From NCBI GenBank assembly GCA_024529925.1, contig JAFEUB010000731.1, forward strand, positions 657,501 to 721,500: 64,000 nt of DNA. The letters are read 5' to 3'. Each line of letters begins with the position of its first letter. Position 1 is the stretch's first letter. Shown here piece by piece: positions 1-37,010 of the stretch. The position numbers were made by a program, and so were the translations under genes. The notes below the pieces were generated by a model that saw nothing but the letters and a program-made list of their open reading frames with translations, did not search any database and was not told the DNA's origin. This DNA comes from Ophthalmolycus amberensis. Its lineage: Eukaryota > Chordata > Actinopteri > Perciformes > Zoarcidae.

Positions 1-252
1 GCCGTCGACAGATTCGAAAACACAAAAACGTGAACGATCTTATCGAGAGACAGTGTTTGGTTTGTCCGTTCTGGGCTACTGTAGAAACATGGCGGCCGGC
101 TCTGAGAAGGGGACCCGCTCCGTATGGAGATATAAAGGGCTCAATCTAAGGCGATTCTTATTTCCAGGTGATTGTGCACTAAAGCCTTCATGCTCATTGA
201 TAGTATCATACATTTCTTCCAATAGAACCCCCTTAATGCTGCACACTGTACC
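1..252 (+). repeat. Decayed copy of the MITE seen intact at 11385-11692
   Basis: This stretch matches the element at 11385-11692 over its middle and 3' parts, for example tttggtttgtccgttctggg and the 'gctactg-agaaacatggc' run. The 5' end is cut by the window edge and the 3' inverted terminus is degraded, so it looks like an older copy. No gene is visible in it. Confidence 0.6.
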
Positions 253-3200
253 TGTAACTCCAGCATTGATGTGTTTCATCAAAGTACAGTCATATCATTC
301 AGTTAGCAGAGCTTGGTCTCTCTCGGTCACTGTATGGTTATAAGTCATCATAGTCACCTCAGAAGCCATAGCCTCTGAAGCAGGCAGTGAGCAGAGGAGC
401 TCCTTCTACTCAAACACTGATCTGAATGCAGCAGAGTTTGTCCAGACAGTCGTTGCAGCAGTCGGCTTGTGTGCACCGACTCGGGACAGCTGACACGAGG
501 GGTCAAAGGCAACAGGAAACCCGAGCCGGGACCTCACAGGAGCCGACCTCGTCGCCCCTCTTAAAACCAGGAGCTGTCACCTTCAGAGTCTTCTCCCTAA
601 AGGGTCTGGCCCCTCGGCTCTGTATCTGGAAAAAAAACCTCCTTCCATTGACATTTACAGCCACTGCAGTCGGTGGCTCGGCTGAAGCGATTACAGGAGC
701 CCCTCCATGTGTCTCCCTCCATCTGTTTTACTGTTGTTTGAAATTCAATTCAATCTGAAGCTCTTCCTGCCCTTCTCTTCTTTGCTTTCATGTCGGCTCA
801 GACAGAGCAGAAGCTATACCGTAAATCAATGAAATGTCATAAATCAGGAAATGTATCATTTTATGATGAAGTGACAGTTTTTTTTTACTTTTACTGTGGA
901 CCTTTTCTCTTAACTTTATCCACTTAAGCTTCCATAACGAAATGGATTCCCTGTTTCCAGAACAAGAAAACGGTCACAAAACCTGAAACGCATCAATGTG
1001 AACTTCATGAAAAGACGATAGCACAAGTCTTCATTCAGTACAGTGACATTTAAAGTTGAAATGCAGCCTACTCAAATACTGTCCGTACAAATTAAGTACA
1101 AATACAAATGGAAGGGGGGGAGCAGAAATAGCTTGTGTCATGACCCAGCTGCTCTGAGGTCATGACTGCTCTCCTCCAGCTAAACAAACACACTCAGCAG
1201 TTCTCACAGGTCATCTGTGGAAAGCACAATCAGGTATTTATCTGTACTGAAGTACTGCAAAGTTCTGAGGTACTTTTACTGTACTTGGGCATAGAGCGCT
1301 GCAGGAATAAGCCCTTAAACACGGAAATGAGTCAGCATTTTTGCTCTTCTGGTTCCCTCGTCTCCAAGTCAAGAGTTTTTGTTTAGATGCCTGAAATATG
1401 GTCTGACACAAGCTGAAGAGATTTAAACTGTTCTGTTCTATTTCGTTAAGTATGATCTCCCTCGAGAGTTTGAAAGCCTTCACGTGTCTTAAGTGGAGCA
1501 TGAGATGACTGAACGTCATCACCAGAACATCGGTCCACGAGACGTGATCTGGCGATTGCAGTTACTCGTCAAAAATGTGTCCTCCCTGCAGCACGCTATC
1601 TCCATTTGGTTCGACTTTACACTGAACCATCACTGCATCTCAGAGCTCAAGTTACAAGTTACTTTGTCTCAGTCTTCCTATCTGTCTTTTCTTTCCCTCT
1701 ATGCTGCCAGTTTGTCTTCTTTCTTTTAATCCTCCTTCGCTCTATCGTTCATATTTATTTCCTTCATCAGCTGATCAGAAAGCTGAAAACAGCCAAAGCC
1801 GAGATTCAAAGTTTTTTGAAAGTTTTACCCAAACAACGAAACATATTGTTCTTCACAAGGAGTACTTTAATTATTTGTTTACCTTTCTTTACTTTTTCTT
1901 GATGGGATAAGAGTGATTTGGCTTCTCCACCTGAATGATTGACATTAACTTTAGCTGGCACCTTCAGCACTTCACAAGACAGAAGGCGAGGAATGATGAC
2001 CCGTTGCTGTCCGAATCTCCTCCACAGGGTTTCTAACAGTGGCGGTAGGGAAGCCCATCGCTTTCAAAGAGCTTTATGAAAAGCACTTTCACCCTTTACT
2101 GAACACGAGTAGCCTCAGGTGGGCTGTAAATCAGAGACCTGAGCAGAATGATTCATTTCAACTTATGTTTTTGTTTTATTTTCATGCCGGTGATGAAGCG
2201 AGAAACAACAGCGAGGAGGACAAAAAGGTAAACGTGGGAAAGTTCTCCTTTGGACTTTTAGAACGTTATAATAATGTATAATATGTGCTTTTCGGCTCCC
2301 TGTGTGCACTTGAAGTATTTTGTACAATCAGTTCTCCCGTCAGTGGTGGAGGTTAAGGTGATTATATACAGTTTGCATCATTCAGCCGATATCACATTTC
2401 CCAGGGGACACTGCAGCGCCGCCATTTCTCCCACGTGTGATTATAATGAGAGAAAATTGCACCGGATGAGCTCGTGTGTGTAGATTAAAGAATCAAACGA
2501 GGCAATTATCCCCATTTATTGACCACTATCTGGATGTACCTTGAAGGCTGCAGACTTGTAGTCATGTACTACTACAGATGTTTTCCGTCCGGGAGGCCGA
2601 TTGAGATTTAATTGCCGGTTGTGTAAGAGGAGGCATGAGCAGACGGGAAGAAAGTGGTTTTTTTTACCTGATGGCTATTCCAGGTTGATGGTCCAGGTGA
2701 TTTACGAGGGGGGGGGGGGTTGTGTCCCTCCTCCGGCTGGGAGTCCAACAGCCGAGTGTCTCACCAAGACAGCCGGGCACCTCCTTGTTGCACCGGGAGA
2801 AGACGGTGTGTATACGACCTGCACAGCTGTCAGCTTCCCATTGGTTCTCTCTAGACCTGCAGGACGGATCGTCCACAGGTTTATTCATCATTAATCACAG
2901 GATATAATGTCTTACTGACTTTATTGAAACTTCACAGTTTACTTAAAAGGTCCACTTTATTTAAAAATGAGTGCTCCTGCTGAGAGTTTGCAAAATAATC
3001 AGCCTGAGAAAAAAACAACAACAACACGACAGTAGAGTTTTTACTTCTACCTCAGAGTTAAATTCTCAAGCACATCTCAGCTCTGAGATAGTGAGATAGA
3101 GAGAATTACTGTAGAGCTGATATACTGAGTCAATCAACAGAAAAACTATCAATAAAATGTTTTAAAAAGAATGCAAAAATGCCAAATATTTGCTGATAGC

Positions 3201-4559
3201 ATAGCAGCTCCTAAAATGTGAGTATTTCCTGTTTTTTTCAGTTTTCCTTCATTGTAAACTGTGCAACTTTCGGTGTCGGCATTTTTCATGATTTTATTAC
3301 ATTTTTTTCGGCAAAATGAGTCATCAGTTAATTAAGAAAATAATCACTATATTAATTAACAATGAAAGTATTTGTTGGATTACTTGACTGTAGAACTGCA
3401 GCTTCTCATTTATCCTTTTATCTCTCACCAAAGTGCCCAGATGTTATTCCCTGCTTCAACTCTTCATCTAACATCCCTGAATGAACCACCCACTGCAAGA
3501 AAAGGATTACTTTTTCCAAAATACTTGCAGAATTTACATTTTTTTACAATACAAATTGAGCCACTGCTTCCTGCGTTTCTTATTTCCTCTTCTAAGGAGA
3601 TCAGTTTCAAGTGTTTGACAGAATAATCAGCTCCAGCTCCTCAGCTCCCGCCAGTGAAGCTTAACATCTGAGTCGCTCGGCTGCAGCTAAAAGCGTGAGA
3701 ATGGAAAACGAGCAGTTTGGAAAGGACCATGACTATCTGTCTGATCCAAATGTTCCACTCGTTGGCTGAGGCTGCCTCCATGAAACATGTAGCATGTAGG
3801 CCATCTGTTTTAGTGGTTTGGAGTGTTATCAAATATAACTGGCTGGTCACTTGTGAACTCCCATGATTAGACCATCAGTCTGCCTGTCCTTTGGACATGG
3901 AGAAAACATGCCGATAGTTTACAGGCTTCAGTCCATTCAGACCAGAGTAATTCGATTAATGAAGCTGTGTCAAATCTGTAATGTTTCAAAGTGATACAGA
4001 AAACAGAAGCCTACAAAATAAAGTCATTTAGGTTGATGTTGCTTTGCTCTGGTTAATCTCTGCATATAGAATATTATAAATGTCAAATTTGCACTTTGCA
4101 GTTTAAATGCAAATGCATCTTTCACTAAACATCCTGTTCTTCACAGTCAAAATGATATTATTTTCACAGTGAATCAGGATCCACAGAATATTTTGAATGT
4201 CCAGAATTCATGTATTTGTTTGTCTGATTGACAATGTTTGACTTTTATTTTAATGCTATAATGGTAAGTATAATGGTAAGTCCTCTCTTTTGCTTTGTTG
4301 TTGTAAAGTAGCTTACTGTTTAGAGCTGAAACAATAGCTCATTATTATTATATGATTCTTTTTTTTTTTACTCAAGTAAAGTACTCAAAAATGGCATTTC
4401 AGTAAATGTACTAGTCATATCATTTCTCCACTGGCTCTGTGCACACGTGATCATGTCTCAGTATTTTTCTGACGTTTTGGCCGTCAAATAATCGATTAAT
4501 CGATTAATAATGTTTGTTTCAGGCTTATTTTCAGATCAAAACACATGTGGAACGAGAGC
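253..4559. other. Intergenic left flank, no gene recognised
   Basis: The open frames here are short, lack a recognisable domain and are not flanked by convincing splice signals. The sequence is AT-rich, with homopolymer runs such as the G run near 2710-2719. In human the gene beyond the 5' end of VWDE is SCIN, but no gelsolin-family exon is visible. Confidence 0.6.
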
Positions 4560-4941
4560 TGCGTCTTTTAGTCGTGACTCTAGCAGTGGAGCAGTGACTC
4601 GTGCAGCTCAGAGGCAGATGTGCGGAGGTTTCGGGTCATGAGAAGGTGCACCTTCCGACGCCCCTCCTGACGCACGACGACGATGCAGCCTGCAGTCTGT
4701 GGTCCTCCGCTGCAGTCCGGCGCCTCGGTTCAGCCGACAGCCGCTTCGATCGCACCGACCAGAGGGGGCTCTGACGGACTTCCTCCCGCTTCACTTTGGT
4801 TTCGAGTTGGCATAAAAAGGAAACGACGGCTGCGCTCCTCGTCGCTCCCAGCGGACGGAAGAGGACTTTCGGTAATAAACGGTGCCGGCGCTCGGTGCTC
4901 GGTCGCGCTGTTTTGGTTCGCGCGCTGGACGCCGCAGGACG
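4560..4941 (+). promoter_or_regulatory. Probable VWDE promoter and 5' UTR
   Basis: The sequence becomes GC- and CpG-rich just before the VWDE start codon, in contrast to the AT-rich flank. A TATA-like cataaaaagg lies at 4811-4820, which would put transcription start near 4840-4850 and give a 5' UTR of about 95 bases. The start site is inferred only. Confidence 0.5.
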
Positions 4942-30157
<25,216 letters not shown>

Positions 30158-30172
<15 letters not shown>

Positions 30173-30845
30173 TGGGGAAGAAATGAGAGATGGGTTGAAA
30201 GAAGCTGCAAAATGTACGAAGCAAGAAGAGAGCATTGTGAGGTGTGTGTGTGTGTGTGTGTTGATGGATATGTGTGTCTCTGTGCACATTTGAAGGCTAA
30301 CAGGGGGACGTGATGTATTGCACTTGTCTGTTCGTCCCCGTATATCACTACCTCAAGGCTCACAGTAACACACATCTGGTGAATGCATCAGCAGAGACTT
30401 TCTACAGATGTGTGAGTGTTACTGCACAGCATTATGTAAAATAAGTAAAATGACAAATCAATCTGTTTCAGTGAGGATTTATTCATGAGCTGCAGGTTAT
30501 TTATTACCAGCAAGCTTTTAGTTTTTACACAATTAAGCCAAATTATAATCTTTACCAAACCGATGCGCACTGTTTGTTGTTCATTTATGAGAGAAATAAT
30601 GCAAGGATGCTATATTAGTTATGCCTAATCTAGATGGTACTCATCAGTAACTTGTTTAAATACATTGCCATATGTTTTTCTGTTTTTCTTTCATGAATAT
30701 ATATTTTTTGATTGGGTAAAGTAATGACCACCTGTTTGAGTTTTATACAGGATTTTGTTTTATATATAAAAATCTCTGACAACACCAAATTACACTGTGG
30801 TACAAGTTACATTTGACAGAATAAAGAAAATGTACTATTTCTATG
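30158..30845 (+). other. vwde: VWDE terminal exon: last four codons and 3' UTR
   Basis: After a tttacag acceptor the frame gives Ala-Ser-Gln-Ala and TGA at 30170-30172. The 3' UTR runs about 670 bases, with a TG tract near 30243-30260. The first AATAAA is at 30820-30825. The acceptor choice is less certain than the others because so few codons follow. Confidence 0.6.
30820..30825 (+). terminator. VWDE polyadenylation signal AATAAA
   Basis: It is the first canonical AATAAA after the VWDE stop and is followed by a T/GT-rich stretch (tttctatgtttttgctttgg). Cleavage is expected near 30840-30850. Confidence 0.7.
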
Positions 30846-30897
30846 TTTTTGCTTTGGTTACATCAGCGTTGTTAAGCTTGTTAATGCAATTCACTCT

Positions 30898-30903
30898 TTT
30901 ATT
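30898..30903 (-). terminator. Polyadenylation signal of the EGF-repeat gene
   Basis: TTTATT on + is AATAAA on -, about 215 bases past the stop of the minus-strand gene. Cleavage is expected near 30875-30885, only a few tens of bases from the VWDE end. Confidence 0.65.
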
Positions 30904-31117
30904 CATTTAATGACACAAATTACAGTACAGTACATGTTTACACAGTCGAATGACAACATTTCACAGGTTCAAGGTTTCTTAAAAATAAAAAAATCCATAA
31001 AAAAAAAAGTTAAAACTACAAATGTTTTAGCTTTAAAAAAATAGAAGAAATAAATGTCCTCATCAGCATGAAGTCACTTATTGGGCCTCGTTGACCTGTG
31101 ACCCCAGCAGGGTCACA

Positions 31118-34100
31118 CTAGTGGGACTTCTTCCTCTCCTCGCAGCGAGGGCCAGAGAAAGGGGGGCGACAGCGGCATTTGTCCGGAGAAATACACTTCC
31201 CTCCATTCAGGCAGGACTGAGCGCACACCGCTATAGACGATAAAAAAACAGACCAAAACAATGAAAACGACGTTAATCAATTGTTAAACCTGAGAAACAA
31301 GTAAACGTCTCTGAAGAGCTTGTGAATCCGAATACCATAAATCCAGAAACGGAGGTGAAAAGTGTTTCCACATCTGTCACATCTGGAAAACACTGAGCTG
31401 AGAGCTTTCCCTGAGCAGACACATACATCCGATACATATCATTCTCAGCTGCTTGGCAGACGGATATCTGCAACATTTGTCTTCTCGGTAAGATGTAGAT
31501 GTAGTTTTCAGGGAACCCGGGAAAGTACAACCAAAAGCAAACAGGACAAAACGTTGAACAAGCAGCAGAGAAATGCAAAAGGGTTCGTGCTTGTAAAGTG
31601 CACTGATGCATATGGAAGTGCTTGGAAGTGCATATTGGTCTTCGGGACCAGTTTGAAACTCACCGGTGTGGCAGGCGCCGCCCAGCCATCCCTCCGGACA
31701 GCTGCAGATTCCTGGAGCCACGCAGAGTCCCCCGTTCCTACAGCCCTGGGGGCAGATCGCTGCAACAAAACCATAGGAAAGACATTGTTAGCATACTAGA
31801 GAGCAAGTCTGAGCTTTAGCTATAGGTGACTCATATTTACTGGAGGCAGAAAAATGCTCTAGATGCAGGAATATCTACGTGTTAATGGAATAGTTGACAT
31901 AATACTGCCAATTAGCTTAGCTTAGCATAAAGCCTATAAACAGGGAAACAGCTAGCTCTGCCCAAAGGTTACAAAACCCGCCAACCAAACACCTCTAAAG
32001 CTCACTAATTTAACATATTATATCCTGTTTGTTTAAAGACTAAAAACAAGAAGTTGTGGTTTGACATGTCGTTATGTGCTGGACTATTTCTTGGCCAGGC
32101 TAGCTGTTTTATTTTTCTATGCTAAGCTAAGCTAACAGGCTGCCAGCTGTAGCTCCATATTTAGCATACAGACTCGAGAGTGGTATCGATCTTCTCATCT
32201 AACTCTCCGCAAGTAAGCGAATAAACGCATTTCAGGAAGCAGGTTAGCTTAAAGGTGAATTTGTTAGCAGAAGAGACTGCAGTTAAAGCATAACCTACAT
32301 TTAAAAAGAAAAAATAGGACAAATTTCTACATTCATTCATCACAATGTTTTTTGTGATGTTGGGAGGTCAACAAACAAACAGCTTAACAACACTAGTATG
32401 GGCACTTTGAATGTAGGCTAGGCTAAATTGCTAATCTAAAAAATACATTGAGTTCTATAGAGCTCTAATTTGTAGTTGAGTGCACAATAGTAGAAAACGG
32501 TTGTCCTGCACGTGTTACTAAAAAGTCAAGTCAACTCAATGTTATCTATGTAGCCTTAAAATATGAGTAAAACCCTTCACCAGGAAGTGTTTTTTTTACT
32601 TCACAAGTTTATCTCAACAGATAAGATTCTGAGAAATATCTGCTGAGTCCAACTTGAGCTTCAATTTACTGCCAAGAATCGTCATTCACGAGCCGTCAAT
32701 TTACATGCCATTCGTGAGCACTAAGTCGGATGAATTGCTGCGTCGGGAGGTGGGAGTTAGACTGAACGCTTCCCATCCTGACAGCAACTTGGCACCGAAA
32801 AAAATCATTTAAAAATGTTTTCGCTCCAGCTGAGAGACCGGCTCCACGTGGCGACTTTGACCTTTGGTGTTAACAGGGTGATTAGAAACAGCCATAAACC
32901 GACCCTCCTGGCATCTGGAGCCGCTCCAGCTCGAGGGGCAGATGCACTTGGCCGCTCCGTTGACAGCGATGCATTCTCCTCCGTTCCAGCATCCCCCGTC
33001 ACACGTCACTGCCAAAAGACAGACACGGATCACACCCATCAGCAGGGATGAGATAGCTTTACCCGTCCTGTCCTCAACTGTTTGTGGCTGCACTGATTTT
33101 AGACATATATAACTTGGGCTTGATTCCTAATCAAGGGGGGAAAAAGTCACAATTGAATTGTCTAAATCAGTGCTTGCCAACCTTTTTTTCCCTTGTGACC
33201 CCTTTGAAATTAGTATTTGGGACCCTTAATCACTAGTTGCATGTCTACCAGTGGTTTCTTAGTTTTAATTTGATTTCTAGAAGCTTGATTAGTTAAACTC
33301 TCTAGAAATCTAAAAGAATTAAAGAAAGTCTGGAACAAGTGTACATGTTGTGTGTGTCTTTCCTTTCTCCCTGTTCTGGTAATTGTCTTGCGAGTTCTCA
33401 GATTTAAGTCGCAACCTAAAGGTTTGGAAAATACTGGCTCTAAATGCTGTTTCAAAGATTTGTGACTGGAACATCTGGTGAATAAACACAAAATCCTCTC
33501 ATTTTATTTAGATTTTACCCCCAAAAATAAAAAGGAAATTTAAAAATATTCCGTCTTAAATAATATAACCAGCTTTAAAATACTTATTGAACTACTGCTG
33601 CAGTTGGAAAAAAATCGAGCTGCTCTAGTTTTCGACTGGAAAAGGAATCTGGTGTGTGTCTGATAAAAGAGGGAAAATGTGCCGATATATTTCAACTGTA
33701 CCACATGGAGGAATGAAAATACAAGAAGATGGCTTTCAGATTCCACATATTGGACCAACCAAATGTTTTGTTTACAAAAATCTGTGCAAAGAAAGCCTGC
33801 TTACCTTTGTGACAGTATCTTCCCCCAAATCCTGGAGGACATCTGCATTTTCCAGGGCGAAGGCACGTTCCTCCATTCTTACATTTGGGATAACAGTTGG
33901 CTGCATTTTACATTCACACGAGAACACAAAACATTCTGACATTACTCTTAATACAGAGACATTTTATCTTAGATACTGTAAAAGTAAGAAGGGAAATAAG
34001 TAAGGAATGATGAATATGGTCTCTTGTAGTGTTTTGAAAATTAGGATTTTATGTCTTTAAATCTAGATGCTTTTTCCCATCAGTGTAGGTTTATGTTTGA

Positions 34101-34536
34101 TTTATGCTGACACATCTTTGTAAAAAATACCTGCATTTAACTGACATAAAAACCTGCATATTGTTTTATCTATGTAGCTTAAGTGCATTTAATTGCATAA
34201 CACTTAATTATGACTCATTCATTGTAAGCATTGGTTCCTCTACAAGAGGAAAAATAGGGTTAGGGGGAACATGTTCCACCTTAAATGCAATTAAATAACA
34301 GATAAAAGGTTTGTAACATCACCATACTGGCAGGTCTCTCCTTCGTAGCCCTTGGAGCAGTAGCATGTGTTGTTGCGGATGCAGATCCCTCCGTGGTCGC
34401 ACTGCGGTTCGCACTTCGCTTTCGGGTCGAAAACGAACCCGACCGCGACTCCCCGGGGCGCGTCCGAGCGCGCCGCGGAGCACAGAGCGACCAAGGCGGC
34501 CAAGAGAAAAGTTGAAGCGAGACCCACGACACCCAT
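31118..34536 (-). CDS. Secreted protein of five EGF repeats, VWDE/WIF1-type
   Basis: Five coding exons: 34323-34536, 33805-33900, 32904-33008, 31664-31759, 31118-31230 (all phase 1 between), 207 residues. Residues 1-22 are a signal peptide (GLASTFLLAALVALCSA). Residues 42-70 form EGF1 (CEPQCDHGGIC), 72-103 EGF2 (CYPKCKNGGTC), 104-138 EGF3 (CDGGCWNGGEC, three residues longer), 139-170 EGF4 (CPQGCRNGGLC) and 171-207 EGF5 (CAQSCLNGGKC) with a basic ERKKSH tail. No WIF, VWD, transmembrane or GPI segment is seen. The repeats are of the same subtype and exon phase as the VWDE array and WIF1. The donor of exon 3 (gtcggt) is weak. The start has a strong context (A at -3, G at +4). It lies tail-to-tail with VWDE. 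I do not recognise a named gene; an extracellular ligand-binding or matrix role is inferred only. Confidence 0.85.
31883..32235 (+). repeat. Dispersed fish repeat in an intron of the EGF-repeat gene
   Basis: A fuller copy of the family at 26340-26600, with ttagcttagcttagcataaa, ctctaaagctcactaattta, a 'ctatttcttggccaggc' run and a terminal part with cttctcatctaactctccgc. Typical of percomorph genomes. Confidence 0.65.
32236..32903 (-). other. Intron 3 remainder of the EGF-repeat gene
   Basis: AT-rich non-coding sequence downstream of exon 3 on the minus strand. Nothing recognised apart from the repeat to its left. Confidence 0.55.
33168..33437. mobile_element. hAT-type non-autonomous element in the EGF-repeat gene
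   Basis: The left end cagtgcttgccaacctttt and the right end (reverse complement cagtattttccaaaccttt) are imperfect inverted repeats of the CAGTGGTTCCCAACC kind common in hAT MITEs. Flanks gtctaaat and ctctaaat resemble an 8-bp target duplication with one mismatch. It has no coding capacity. Confidence 0.6.
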
Positions 34537-34720
34537 GTTTGGTGGGTTTTTATTTGTGTGTGTGTCTCAAACTGTGAAGAGAGAGGAAGCAGCAGACAGA
34601 CGGAGATGGAGGAGAAAGTAGCGGGACCTCCCCCCCAAGTCGTGGCGGCTGTTCCACAGGTTAGTGCCGGGGCGGGGCGAGGAGAACGGGGGCCGGTCGG
34701 GGTCACCGGCTGACTTGGAA
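34537..34720 (-). promoter_or_regulatory. Probable promoter and 5' UTR of the EGF-repeat gene
   Basis: The sequence just upstream of the start is GC-rich on approach (GC boxes ggggcggggcgagg near 34668-34682). A strong acceptor-like sequence on the minus strand (ctctctcttcacag) lies just before the start codon, so an upstream non-coding exon is possible. Confidence 0.4.
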
Positions 34721-36957
34721 GAGTCTGGATGGGTGATGAGCTTATGAAAGTGGCCACCACATGTAACGTTACACAAAAAGTATTTGGAAGTAATTTAGAC
34801 AAATATTAGTCGATACGCCGAAGAAAGAACTTCAAACCATCTTTTTTTTTTCTTGAAGTTAAAAAGTACCAACGCTAACTTTAGCGTTAGCTTTGTAGCT
34901 AGCTGACGTTAGCTAAGCTACATTTGTTGTTACGTCATTAAGTAGCTAACGTTAGCTAACTAGCCAAATAAAATGTGTTTTGCTTTTTGGGGTTATCTTA
35001 AATTAATACATCTTTTTAATCTGACATGCAAGTACACACAAGTAATGTTTTTCATTTATATTTTAAAACAACGATAACAACAAGAGTTTTGTGAATTATA
35101 AACGAAGCTAACTAAATTAGCTAACGTTAGCTTAGTTGCCAAAATATGTTTATTAGCCACTTGTGTATAAACTCAGTACACACTCACACTGTGTAGCCAA
35201 ACTTTGATAAAAGTAATAGTTGAAGTGGAGTTTATTTTAAACTCCAAGTGTTCAAAGATATGTCAGAAAGATGGGGATGGTGCAATCCTAAAACTCTTCG
35301 GTTTGTTTTTATCATTATTTAGCTTCAATGAATGAGCTGGAACAACATACAATGTGTATATGATTCAGTGGAATAATAAGATGATTTTAATGGGGTTAAC
35401 TGTACAGAGAGACTTCAGTATTCACATATGGTCATACAGTGAAATAAAGCTTGAACATAAACTTATTATGGACAGATAGTTACTGTTCGTATTAAAAAAT
35501 AGATATGTAAACAACAAACTCCCAGTGTCTGGATTCCAATGTAACATTTTTCACTTGCCTCAAACATTGCAAACCATCTCTGAAGATATCTGTCCTCAAC
35601 AAAAAATGAAACCTAAAAAAAATGCTCTCTTTTTGGTAACCGCTTATTCCTATAAAAACTATAGATGGCATGTTTTCTTTGTTATCCATAGAAACAGGGA
35701 CACTGTTTCTAGAGAGACTCAATTAAGTTGTCAATCATGTGCACTCCATAAACACAATTTAATTCACTTATTGGAATGATGGCAGAAATCTCAAATGAAA
35801 AAAAATAAAACTACTGCATGACCAAATAACACTAATGAAAAGTGAGAAATAGTCAGATTTGTAATTTGGTTGAACCGACCCTCGAATAAGCCTAATAAGT
35901 CTATTGTTTTAAATCGTTCATTATGTGAACATCAATAGTCACGATGTTTGTTATTCTCCTCCACTGGACACACTCCAGTACTAGTTTTCATTCTTGTGAA
36001 GGTCAGAAAAAAGGTTCAGTGTGGAGCCAACTATAGGTTATTATTTTTTAGACAGCAAGACCCATGTGTGTTCATGTAGAAGACATATGGGGAAACCATT
36101 TCCTTTTACCTGGTGAGAGGAAGTGCTGGGTCCACATGAAGTCAGGGGAAGGTCTGCTGTAATGGCTCTAACACAACCAGATCAATAGCGGATGTGGCCG
36201 TCACAGTGAAACCTACCGACCGAGCGCTCACAGGAAAGTAGATTTCCATATGAAAATCCTGCTTTTGCTTGAAAAATGACTTTGGCCATTTTAAGCCAGT
36301 AGCCTTCATAACCTACAACGGCAGTTGATACAAAGTTCTGTATGTTGGCTGCACCTTCAGACAGCTCAGCCTGAGAGCGTCCAGCTTTGTTTAGATCCAG
36401 ACACATTGTGAGTTTAAAACTTGGTGGTGAATCAGAACTCCACCTAGCTTAATTATTGAATTCATTACAATGCAAGAGCTGTTCTTGACCAAAGAAAATC
36501 GGAGTCCACTAACCGATTTAGTTGATTCAATCAACGGAGCTTTAAAACTGCATTTAAATCTTGTGGATCCTGGAATGAAGTCATTCAGCATGACGAAGCA
36601 TTAAAAACGTACTATTGGACTGAAGAAATCTCAGTCATCTAAGACCAAAACGACTAACTCGACAGCCCTGGATAAAACAATAATATACATCAATTTAGGT
36701 ACTGTTAATATTATATCAGCCAATATTTTGTTTAAAATAAATAAATAACATGTTGGTCAAGCATCTCTTGAATTTGGAGTTGTGACAAAATATATGTACT
36801 GAGGCAGAATATGTTGCAATTGAACATTAAATATATTGTCAAAGAGGGCAGTGACAGTAAAAGATAATAATAATAATAAAGCTGATGTCAATATGTCCTT
36901 TATTGACCCACTAACATACTGGCTCAGGACAAAGAGGAAACTGGCAATGCTTACTGG

Positions 36958-37010
<53 letters not shown>

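Noticed and set aside
4882..4941. Upstream in-frame ATG for VWDE
   Set aside because: It would put a GC-driven Arg-rich stretch before the signal peptide; the ATG at 4942 gives a proper signal sequence.
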